A stretch of DNA of 6,465 nucleotides from Pyrinomonadaceae bacterium (GTDB lineage: Bacteria > Acidobacteriota > Blastocatellia > Pyrinomonadales > Pyrinomonadaceae): positions 1 to 6,465 of the forward strand of contig JACCTF010000476.1 in assembly GCA_013812565.1 (NCBI GenBank). Direction: 5' to 3'. Position 1 is the first letter of the stretch; each line of letters begins with the position of its first letter. Below the pieces are notes generated by a model. It was not told the origin of the DNA, made no database searches, and worked only from the letters and a program-made list of their open reading frames with translations. Below, piece after piece: positions 1 through 5,948 of the stretch. The translations under genes and the position numbers were made by a program.

Positions 1-2778
1 CGCCCCGACGATCTACGGCCCGGCACCGAGCTGTTTGTCAACGGTAACAGAGAAAGCTCCAACAACTATCTTTATGACGGCATAGACAACAACGACCGGC
101 TGACATTGGCTATCGTTGTGCGCCCAGCTGTTGAAGCAATCAAGGAGTTCAAGATTCAGACTAACCTCTTTTCCGCTGAGCAGGGGCGGAATCCCGGCGG
201 ACAGGTAAATGTTGTCACTAAGTCCGGCGGTAATAGCATTCACGGCACGGCTTACGAGTTCCTGCGCAATGATGCGCTTGACGCCAACAACTTCTTCTCC
301 AATCGCGCCGGGCAAAAGAAACCGCCGTTTAAGCAGAATCAATTCGGCGGCGCTATCGGCGGGCCGATTATCAAAAATAAAACTTTCTACTTCGGCGATT
401 TCGACGGGTTCCGTCAACAGCTGGGGCGCGTGTTCGTCAACACCGTGCCGACCTTGAAGATGCGGCGGGGGGACTTCAGCGAGCTGTCGGCGGCCATCTA
501 CGACCCGCTGACGACAATCGCGCTTCCCGGCGGGGGGTTCACGCGCCAACCGTTCCCCAACAATATCATTCCGCAAAACCGCTGGGACCCGGTGACGGCC
601 AAGTTGATCAACGCTTATCCGCTGCCGACATCTTCAGCATTGGTCAATAACCTGGTCACGTCTCCGACGCGCACACAGGATTGGAATCAGTTCGACGTGC
701 GCGTGGATCACAACCACAGCGAAAGGAACGTCTTCTTCACCCGATATTCCTGGTCGAAGACGGCGACAACCAACCCGCACACTTTCCCCGCCGTCGCGCT
801 TCCCGGTTTGTCGAACCCGGTCGGCCTCGGCAATGAAGACACGTTCGCGGGCACTTCGACGCTACTCGCGCAGCACGCCGTGATCAGCTGGGTGCATGTG
901 CTCTCGCCGCGTATGGTTCTGGATTTGCGCGCCGGCTACGTGCGGTTCAATCTCGATTTCACGCAAGCCGATGTCGCAATCGATGATCAGCTCGGCGAAA
1001 AGCTCGGCGTGCCTAACGCCAACCAGCAGGATCAGCAGAATGGCATCTCGATCTTCAGCCCGGCGAATTACACGGGCATCGGTCATAGCCGCTCGCTGCC
1101 GATTCTGCGGCGCGAAAACACTTTTCAATACGTCGGCAATCTGATTTACACTGGCAGCGCGCACACCATTAAGACCGGCCTCGATGTTCGCCGCCGCCAT
1201 CTGACCGAGTATCAGACCAACCGCGGCAACGGCCGTTTCAACTTTACGCCGAACATCACCAACAACCCGACGAACAACGCGGGCGGCCACCCGATGGCCG
1301 CGTTCCTGCTCGGCGCGCCGAGCTTGATCGAACAGGATTACCTGCTCGCGTGGGTGGGCGTTCGCGGCACCGAATACAGCGCCTACGTGGCCGACGACTG
1401 GCGCGCGACATCAAAGCTCACTTTGAACATCGGGCTGCGCTACGAACTCGATACGCCCTACAGCGAAGTGGCAGATCGCTGGGCCAATTTCGATCCGCAG
1501 ACGGCAACGGTTTTGATCGCGGGGCGCAACGGCGTGAGCAGAAGCGCCAATGTCAACACCTTCAAAAAAGGCTTTGCGCCGCGTTTCGGCTTTGCCTACC
1601 AGCTTGCGCAACACACCGTCGTGCGCGGCGGAGCGGGTATCTTCTGGAACACGGCGGGGCACGGCGGTAACGCTCTCAGATTACAACGCCACGTGCCATT
1701 CGGGCCGATCTACAGCTTCAACCCCGGTAACTTATTCGTCACGCAGCGCGTCAGCGACGGCTTCCCGACGATTCCGCCGCTCAATCCGGCGCTTGCCGAC
1801 AATCCCAGTGGCAGCGTTATCGGCGTTGACCCGAATTATCAGCCGGGTTATGCCGAACAGTTTAATCTGACAATCCAACACGAATTGCCTTCGTCCTTGT
1901 TACTCAAAGCTTCTTATGTCGGTAACCTGGGTCGCCACCTCGACACCGCTTACAACCTCAATCAAGCTGTGCCGGGAGCGGGAGCAGTCAACAATCGCCG
2001 GCCGTTTTTCAGTGTGCGTCCCACGTTGGCCGATGTGACGTGGGCCGTGTCTGACGGCCTGGCCGCGTATCACGCGTTTCAATTCAGCGCCGAGAAGCGG
2101 TTGACGCACGGGTTGAGCGGCTTGCTGTCGTATACCTGGGGGCACGCGATTGACACCGTGGGCCAGAACTTCGGCGGGGGCGCCGAGGGCCCGTTGCCGC
2201 AAGACCCGCGCAATCGCCGAGCTGATCGCGGCAATTCGCCGTTCGACATCCGCCACCGTCTGACTATCGCCTGGAGTTACGCGCTGCCTTTCGGCGAAGG
2301 GCGGAGATGGCTGAGCGGCGGCGGCCCGGCTGAATTCGTGCTGGGCGGCTGGCAGGTCAACGGCATCAACACGTTTCAGACGGGTTTGCCTTTCACGCCG
2401 ACGGCCAATTCGGCGACAGTTAATACCGGTACGGGCAGCCGTCCTGACCGCATCGGCGACGGTAAATTGTCGAACCCGACCGTCGACCGCTGGTTCGATA
2501 CGTCCGCGTTTGCGACGCCGAGGCAATTCACCTACGGCAATTCGGGCCGGAATATTTTGTACGGGCCGGGGCGCGTGAATTTCGACTTCTCGCTTTTCAA
2601 GGAGTTCCAGATCATTGAAGACTTGAAGCTGCAATTCCGCACCGAATTTTTCAATCTCTTCAACACACCGCAATTCGATCTGCCGAACGCGGCCATCGGC
2701 GCGGGCAGTGCCGGAACCATTACCAGCATCGTCGGCACGCCACGCCAGATTCAGTTCGGCTTGAAAGTGGTCTTTTGA
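1..2778 (+). CDS. Oar-like TonB-dependent outer-membrane receptor, C-terminal part (5' end outside window)
   Basis: Outer-membrane beta-barrel receptor thought to import large substrates using TonB energy. The frame is open from base 1 with no stop, so the gene starts upstream; a TTG at 106 is internal. The visible 925 residues begin in the plug, with 'NGNRESSNNYLYDGIDNND' at about 14-32. The plug continues with the family pattern VEAIKEFK (44-51) and AEQGRNPGGQVNVVTKSGG (59-77). A long barrel follows, with typical strand text such as GLRYEL (478-483), the late motif FRTEFFNLFNTPQF (879-892) and a terminal phenylalanine (FGLKVVF, 919-925), the usual barrel-assembly signal. The missing N-terminus should hold the signal peptide and a carboxypeptidase-regulatory domain, as in the paralogue starting at 5949. 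Family members are usually about 1,000-1,200 residues, which fits. The substrate cannot be read from sequence; a carbohydrate is suggested only by the downstream dehydratase. Confidence 0.95.
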   Translation, partial: RPDDLRPGTELFVNGNRESSNNYLYDGIDNNDRLTLAIVVRPAVEAIKEFKIQTNLFSAEQGRNPGGQVNVVTKSGGNSIHGTAYEFLRNDALDANNFFSNRAGQKKPPFKQNQFGGAIGGPIIKNKTFYFGDFDGFRQQLGRVFVNTVPTLKMRRGDFSELSAAIYDPLTTIALPGGGFTRQPFPNNIIPQNRWDPVTAKLINAYPLPTSSALVNNLVTSPTRTQDWNQFDVRVDHNHSERNVFFTRYSWSKTATTNPHTFPAVALPGLSNPVGLGNEDTFAGTSTLLAQHAVISWVHVLSPRMVLDLRAGYVRFNLDFTQADVAIDDQLGEKLGVPNANQQDQQNGISIFSPANYTGIGHSRSLPILRRENTFQYVGNLIYTGSAHTIKTGLDVRRRHLTEYQTNRGNGRFNFTPNITNNPTNNAGGHPMAAFLLGAPSLIEQDYLLAWVGVRGTEYSAYVADDWRATSKLTLNIGLRYELDTPYSEVADRWANFDPQTATVLIAGRNGVSRSANVNTFKKGFAPRFGFAYQLAQHTVVRGGAGIFWNTAGHGGNALRLQRHVPFGPIYSFNPGNLFVTQRVSDGFPTIPPLNPALADNPSGSVIGVDPNYQPGYAEQFNLTIQHELPSSLLLKASYVGNLGRHLDTAYNLNQAVPGAGAVNNRRPFFSVRPTLADVTWAVSDGLAAYHAFQFSAEKRLTHGLSGLLSYTWGHAIDTVGQNFGGGAEGPLPQDPRNRRADRGNSPFDIRHRLTIAWSYALPFGEGRRWLSGGGPAEFVLGGWQVNGINTFQTGLPFTPTANSATVNTGTGSRPDRIGDGKLSNPTVDRWFDTSAFATPRQFTYGNSGRNILYGPGRVNFDFSLFKEFQIIEDLKLQFRTEFFNLFNTPQFDLPNAAIGAGSAGTITSIVGTPRQIQFGLKVVF

Positions 2779-2793
2779 TCACGCTCTGGAGAG

Positions 2794-3044
2794 CAGTACC
2801 GGGAGCCTCGAGCGACGGGAGCATCCCAACCACGCTAAATCGAACCACGCGACATTGGTACACAACAGATTAGCCACAGAGGCACAGAGATAAAACTGGT
2901 GATGAGGAACAGATGCATTGATCTTTTGATGTGTCGCCTCCTCTGTGTCTCTGTGCCACTGTGGCCCAGTTTTTCATGTATCCCAATCTTGTAAGTTTTG
3001 ATTTAGAGCGTGGATGCTCCGGTCGCTCGAGGCTCCCGGTACTG
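2794..3044. repeat. Nested inverted-repeat element (outer and inner arm pairs) filling an intergenic gap
   Basis: Bases 2794-2826 pair with 3012-3044 with one mismatch in 33. With small indels the complementarity extends to roughly 2844 and 2995, so the arms are about 50 bp. Inside lies a second inverted pair (2873-2890 with 2947-2964, 17 of 18 matching). The element has no coding potential and sits 15 bp after the receptor stop and 31 bp before the dehydratase start. No target-site duplication is obvious at the edges. It could be a MITE or REP-like dispersed repeat, and as RNA a long hairpin that ends or attenuates receptor transcription. The structure is seen directly; mobility and function are inference. 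Confidence 0.85.
2873..2964. repeat. Inner CACAGAG-type inverted repeat
   Basis: Left arm 2873-2890 reads GCCACAGAGGCACAGAGA and right arm 2947-2964 is its reverse complement with one mismatch, enclosing a 56-nt loop. Similar text (AGCCACACAGAGAATCACAGAGAG) recurs at 5246-5269, so the window holds at least two copies of one motif family, each just after a gene end. From memory, comparable 'CCACAGAGGCACAGAGA' repeats are scattered in genomes of several environmental phyla; this was not searched. Confidence 0.75.
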
Positions 3045-3062
3045 GTTCGCCTACTTCTAACC

Positions 3063-3069
3063 AAGAGGA
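3063..3069 (+). promoter_or_regulatory. Ribosome binding site of the galactonate dehydratase gene
   Basis: AAGAGGA, 6 nt before the ATG at 3076. It supports that start and therefore the inclusion of the twin-arginine signal peptide in the protein. Confidence 0.75.
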
Positions 3070-3075
3070 CAACTT

Positions 3076-4386
3076 ATGCCATCGGACAAGAATGAGAAAG
3101 ACACCACCGACTTGCAACGCCGCTCGGTCTTCAAAAACACCGCTGCCGGGACCATCGGTCTTGTCGCTCTGAATGCCCTCTCCGGCTCCGAAGCGCATGC
3201 CGAAGAGATCATTCAGCCGCCTCAACCCGTCCCGGAAATTGCACAACAAACTGCACGTCCGACCGTGCGCGAAAGCGTCAAGATCACCAAACTCGAAACC
3301 TTTCTGGTCAAACCGCGCTGGCTTTTCCTGAAAGTCCATACCAACGCCGGCGTCGTCGGTTTGGGCGAACCAATCGTCGAGGGCCGCGCGCTGACCTGCG
3401 CCGCAGCGATCAAAGAGATCGAACCGTATCTGGTCGGCAAAGACCCGCGCGCCGTCGTGCATCACTGGCAGGCGATCTATCGTCATGCTTTCTATCGTGG
3501 CGGGCCGATTCTGACGAGCGCGCTCTCTGGGATTGATCAAGCGCTCTGGGACATCAAAGGCAAACTGCTCGGCGTACCGGTTTACGAACTACTCGGAGGG
3601 CCCACACGCCAGCGCATTCGCGTCTACGCGCACGCGGGCACGCCGGAGTTGATCCGCGAGCGCAAAGCGCAGGGCTTTACGGCATTTAAGACCGGTCCGG
3701 GGCGCTTGAATGGCCGTTATGCACGCGCGGTCGAAAACAAAGCCTGGATCGAAAACGCCGTCGCGCAATTCGGCCGCTTGCGTGAGATCGTCGGCAAGGA
3801 CGGCGACATCGGCATTGACTTCCACGGCGCGGTTCCGCCCGCGACGGCCAAAATCCTGATGAAAGAGTTAGAGCAGTTCCAGCCGTTCTTTTACGAGGAG
3901 ATCATCAACTGCCAGAACGTCGACTTGATGGCCGAGATGGCTAAGACCACTCACATCCCGATCGCCACGGGCGAACGCGACTTCACGAAATGGGGCTTCC
4001 GCCAAATTCTGGAAAAGGGTGCGGCGACCATCCTGCAACCCGATCTTTGCCATGCGGGCGGCATCACCGAAGTGCGCTTGATCGCCGGCATGGCCGAGGC
4101 CTATTACGCGACGATTGCGCCGCACAATCCGCTCGGCCCGATCTCATTAGCTGCCGGATTGCAGATTGCCGCTTCGATTCCGAACTTCCTTTGTCAGGAA
4201 CAGGTGAGTTTGGGCGAAGGCTACATCAAGAATCCGTTCAAGGTGCGCGACGGTTACGTTGATCTGCCGACAGGACCGGGGCTGGGGATCGAACTTGACG
4301 AAGATGCGATGAAGGACAAGCTCGGCCACGATTGGCGAAACGCCGAAACGTATGACCCGGATGATGGATCGGTTGTGGATTGGTAA
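3076..4386 (+). CDS. dgoD: Tat-exported D-galactonate dehydratase-like enzyme (enolase superfamily)
   Basis: Predicted to dehydrate a sugar acid, D-galactonate in E. coli DgoD (EC 4.2.1.6), to the 2-keto-3-deoxy acid with Mg2+. The 436 residues comprise a twin-arginine signal (RRSVFKN at 15-21, hydrophobic stretch 23-35, likely cleavage after AHA at 40-42), a linker to about 66, and a full enolase-type body matching DgoD to its last residues (DWRN...SVVDW). By recalled alignment with E. coli DgoD, metal ligands D183/E209/E235 correspond to D248, E274 and E300, catalytic H185/H285 to H250 and H350, and D258/E310 to D323 and E375, all at a constant +65 offset. Odd points: cytosolic DgoD has no signal peptide, and the usual EEP motif is EEI here (274-276). 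Substrate may differ (another aldonate). It follows the receptor by 297 bp across a repeat, so co-transcription is uncertain. Confidence 0.93.
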   Translation: MPSDKNEKDTTDLQRRSVFKNTAAGTIGLVALNALSGSEAHAEEIIQPPQPVPEIAQQTARPTVRESVKITKLETFLVKPRWLFLKVHTNAGVVGLGEPIVEGRALTCAAAIKEIEPYLVGKDPRAVVHHWQAIYRHAFYRGGPILTSALSGIDQALWDIKGKLLGVPVYELLGGPTRQRIRVYAHAGTPELIRERKAQGFTAFKTGPGRLNGRYARAVENKAWIENAVAQFGRLREIVGKDGDIGIDFHGAVPPATAKILMKELEQFQPFFYEEIINCQNVDLMAEMAKTTHIPIATGERDFTKWGFRQILEKGAATILQPDLCHAGGITEVRLIAGMAEAYYATIAPHNPLGPISLAAGLQIAASIPNFLCQEQVSLGEGYIKNPFKVRDGYVDLPTGPGLGIELDEDAMKDKLGHDWRNAETYDPDDGSVVDW

Positions 4387-4567
4387 ACCTGGGAGGAATG
4401 AGTTTGCCGGGAAAAGTGATTCGCCGGGTAATGTTAATTCAGGGATAAAACCAGGTTGCGCCGAAGCCGCCATCGTGAATGGCATCCAGGGTCTGATGAT
4501 CAGGACAGGCGAAAAAGAATGAAATAACCGCACAGGCTCCTTCCTCACGTGGGAGGAGGAGAGACTG
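4387..4567. other. Non-coding gap after the dehydratase gene
   Basis: No convincing gene. An ATG at 4398 opens a 16-codon frame, but its GGGAGGA lies only 1 nt upstream, too close to act well. A short hairpin GCCAT/ATGGC (4469-4483) has no T-tract. The right end carries the Shine-Dalgarno of the fragment at 4568. This may be the leader of a lost gene. Confidence 0.5.
4551..4560 (+). promoter_or_regulatory. Strong Shine-Dalgarno, partly in a hairpin
   Basis: GGGAGGAGGA lies 7 nt before the ATG at 4568, the strongest ribosome site in the window. Bases 4540-4546 (CTTCCTC) can pair with 4553-4559 (GAGGAGG, one G-U) around a 6-nt loop, which would hide it. Whether that is regulatory or a by-product of purine-rich sequence is unknown. 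Confidence 0.6.
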
Positions 4568-4633
4568 ATGACGATCAGCCGCAGAAATTTCTTGGGAACC
4601 ATTTTAATTCGCGAAGCTAGGCATAACTGCTGA
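4568..4633 (+). pseudogene. Start of a lost Tat-exported protein gene (remnant, 21 codons)
   Basis: The frame reads MTISRRNFLGTILIREARHN and one more codon before TGA. SRRNFLGT at residues 4-11 is an almost ideal twin-arginine motif (S-R-R-x-F-L), preceded by an ideal ribosome site. After about residue 14 the expected hydrophobic stretch is replaced by charged residues and a stop, so the body of the gene is gone. A short ORF would rarely combine the two signals by chance. The likely reading is a Tat-exported enzyme gene, perhaps once in an operon with the exported dehydratase upstream, deleted or cut when the segment with the gene at 4662 arrived. The lost product cannot be named. Confidence 0.55.
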
Positions 4634-4661
4634 GTTAAGCATGGTAGATACGGAGTTACAT

Positions 4662-5273
4662 ATGAGTAGCAATCGGGTAGGAACGTCGAGCGACCAGAAG
4701 CGATGCTTCGTCGTCATGGGCTTCGGCATCAAGACCGACTTCGCGACAGGGCGGAAGCTCGATCTCGATAAATCGTATCGTCTGTTGATCAAGCCGGTCG
4801 TCGAAGAGATGGGACTCATCTGCATCCGGGCAGATGAGATCCGCCACTCCGGGACGATAGACGTGCCGATGTACCAGGAGTTGCTAACGGCGGATGTCGT
4901 GATCGATAACCTTTCAACTGCCAATGCCAACGCTCTCTACGAGCTCGGAATCCGGCACGCGCTACGAGCCCGGACCACGATCGTGATCTCCGAGAACAAG
5001 CTCCACTATCCTTTCGACTTGAACCATGTGGTGATTACCAGCTACACGCATCTCGGCGATGCTATTGATTTCGACGAAGTCATGCGGTTCCGTAGGATAC
5101 TGGGTGACACACTCGAGGCCGTGCTCCGAGACCAGAATACGGCTCTGGTGCAAATTGGTTCACAAGTTGAAATTGGCTCCCATATATTGTGGAAAGGTCA
5201 TCGCAGCTTTTCTATATCTTGTATGCAATTGAAATTTTGCACAAGAGCCACACAGAGAATCACAGAGAGTTGA
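4662..5273 (+). CDS. Solo nucleoside-deoxyribosyltransferase-like (DRHyd-type) domain protein, probably C-terminally truncated
   Basis: The 203-residue product resembles the N-terminal domain of bacterial proteins annotated as 'TRAFs-binding domain-containing' (DUF4071-type). Recognisable blocks are RCFVVMGFG (14-22), RADEIRHSG (56-64), MYQELLTADVVIDNLSTANA (70-89), and NALYELGIRHAL (90-101), then a helix ending near VLRDQN (154-159). The fold is that of nucleoside 2-deoxyribosyltransferases; E94 in YELG is the candidate catalytic glutamate. Such domains occur in signalling or conflict proteins, where they may act on nucleotides or NAD-like ligands; activity here is unproven. Full-length relatives continue into a TPR-rich TRAFs-binding region that is absent. 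The last 40 or so residues look unrelated and the end is translated repeat. ATG 4662 has GGAG 6 nt upstream, better than ATG 4641, which would add 7 residues. Confidence 0.75.
   Translation: MSSNRVGTSSDQKRCFVVMGFGIKTDFATGRKLDLDKSYRLLIKPVVEEMGLICIRADEIRHSGTIDVPMYQELLTADVVIDNLSTANANALYELGIRHALRARTTIVISENKLHYPFDLNHVVITSYTHLGDAIDFDEVMRFRRILGDTLEAVLRDQNTALVQIGSQVEIGSHILWKGHRSFSISCMQLKFCTRATQRITES
5141..5249. repeat. Imperfect inverted repeat at the 3' end of the DRHyd-type gene
   Basis: 5141-5156 (GGCTCTGGTGCAAATT) matches the reverse complement of 5233-5249 with one mismatch and one single-base gap, around about 76 nt. It begins close to where similarity to the protein family stops, so it may mark the edge of an insertion. 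No transposase is present. Confidence 0.5.
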
Positions 5274-5290
5274 CCTCAGTGATTCTCTGT
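5252..5290. terminator. Perfect 12-bp hairpin over the stop codon, CACAGAG-type repeat
   Basis: ACAGAGAATCAC (5252-5263) pairs perfectly with GTGATTCTCTGT (5279-5290) around a 15-nt loop that contains the TGA stop at 5271-5273. No T-tract follows, so a classical intrinsic terminator is doubtful. The left arm resembles the inner repeat at 2873-2890, so this may be a second copy of that dispersed repeat that supplied the present stop codon. Confidence 0.6.
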
Positions 5291-5655
5291 ACCTGCTCCA
5301 CGGTCTGCGGTGGTGAAGACCGAGTGCCCTACACACAATCGTAGTTCACTCCCTTGATGGGTGAGTTTCCTACACGCACCCGCTAATCTTGTTGAAGTTC
5401 TTACGATGACTTGAGAACGGCTCTGGAGAAGAATTCTGCTATTGTCCATATATGATCGGATACTCCAGCAGTCATCATCGGAGGCCTATTTCATTTTTCT
5501 CCGTAAGTTTGGTCGAACTTGAAAGACCATTCACGAATCGCTTCATAGCTGAGAGTCACACCACGCATCGCCATGATCCCTTCCACCTCGCAAAGGCTCA
5601 AAGCGAAACGGAAGTAGAGCCAAGACCAGAGTGGCTGATGACTTCAGAGGGAAGG

Positions 5656-5671
5656 GGCACGGGAGCGTGCC
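5656..5671. other. Short GC hairpin (GGCACG-GGAG-CGTGCC)
   Basis: A perfect 6-bp GC-rich stem with a 4-nt loop. No T-tract follows on either strand, so terminator function is not supported; it may be part of a dispersed repeat. Confidence 0.4.
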
Positions 5672-5708
5672 ACGTTATAAAATCTCGGCAAAATAAAAGT
5701 CAATGATC

Positions 5709-5714
5709 TATAAT
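5709..5714 (+). promoter_or_regulatory. Possible -10 box for the second receptor gene
   Basis: TATAAT matches the sigma-70 -10 consensus in an AT-rich stretch, but no good -35 lies 16-18 bp upstream. It would give a leader of about 230 nt with the palindrome at 5833 inside it. Weak call. Confidence 0.25.
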
Positions 5715-5832
5715 CAACAAACTACAAATGGATCGAAGCTGATTTTGAATGGAAGGCAATACCGACCAGACATTCAATGACCCGATATTGCCTAAGTCAA
5801 CATAACAGGTTTTCTGAGGCTAGTCTCCGCGG

Positions 5833-5844
5833 TTAACCGGTTAA
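5833..5844. promoter_or_regulatory. Perfect palindrome TTAACCGGTTAA, putative LacI-family operator
   Basis: A 12-bp perfect palindrome centred on AACCGGTT, the core seen in many LacI-family operators with a central CG. It lies about 105 bp before the receptor ATG at 5949. Sugar-responsive LacI regulators often control TonB-dependent receptor genes, so control of this receptor is plausible. No regulator gene is in the window. Palindrome is direct; regulator family is inference. Confidence 0.45.
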
Positions 5845-5934
5845 TCTACTAGCCCCTTTCGGTAAGAACCCAATCCACGTGGGCGGCAGAAAGTAAAGGC
5901 CGGGCCATTAGCTGATACAACTGAATATCTAATT

Positions 5935-5940
5935 GGAGGT
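5935..5940 (+). promoter_or_regulatory. Ribosome binding site of the second receptor gene
   Basis: GGAGGT, 8 nt before ATG 5949 and 5 nt before an adjacent in-frame GTG at 5946. Spacing allows both; ATG is preferred because it begins the MKK n-region of the signal peptide. Confidence 0.8.
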
Positions 5941-5948
5941 GTAACGTG

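Larger units (their letters stand above)
5274..5948. other. Long intergenic region without a convincing gene
   Basis: About 675 bp. An 84-codon frame at 5452-5706 has no ribosome site, no recognisable motif and a composition rich in S, R and H, so it is not called. The region holds small hairpins (CGGTCT/AGACCG at 5301-5322; GGCACG/CGTGCC at 5656-5671), a TATAAT at 5709-5714, a perfect palindrome at 5833-5844 and a structured stretch before the receptor start. The 5274-5450 part may be decayed 3' material of the upstream gene; the 5700-5948 part is probably the promoter and leader of the receptor at 5949. Confidence 0.6.

Noticed and set aside
106..108. TTG as start of the first receptor gene
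   Set aside because: The same frame is open upstream to base 1 and encodes typical plug sequence (NGNRESSNNYLYDGIDNND), so the gene begins outside the window.
1900..2673. 257-codon minus-strand frame inside the receptor gene
   Set aside because: Arg-rich shadow of a strongly coding + strand gene; no motif and no ribosome site.
2794..3044. CRISPR array or classical intrinsic terminator
   Set aside because: There are two arm pairs in inverted orientation, no regular direct repeats with spacers, and no GC stem followed by a T-tract.
2870..3064. 64-codon minus-strand frame
   Set aside because: It is only a translation of the inverted-repeat element.
2974..3540. 188-codon minus-strand frame over the dehydratase start
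   Set aside because: Antisense shadow of the dehydratase plus the repeat element; no recognisable protein.
4398..4448. 16-codon frame after GGGAGGA
   Set aside because: The Shine-Dalgarno is 1 nt from the ATG, and the peptide has no feature of note.
4641..4661. Alternative start ATG 4641 for the DRHyd-type gene
   Set aside because: Weak ribosome site; ATG 4662 has GGAG at good spacing and family similarity begins only after it.
5452..5706. 84-codon + strand frame in the long gap
   Set aside because: No Shine-Dalgarno before ATG 5452, no recognisable domain, unbalanced composition; best read as chance.
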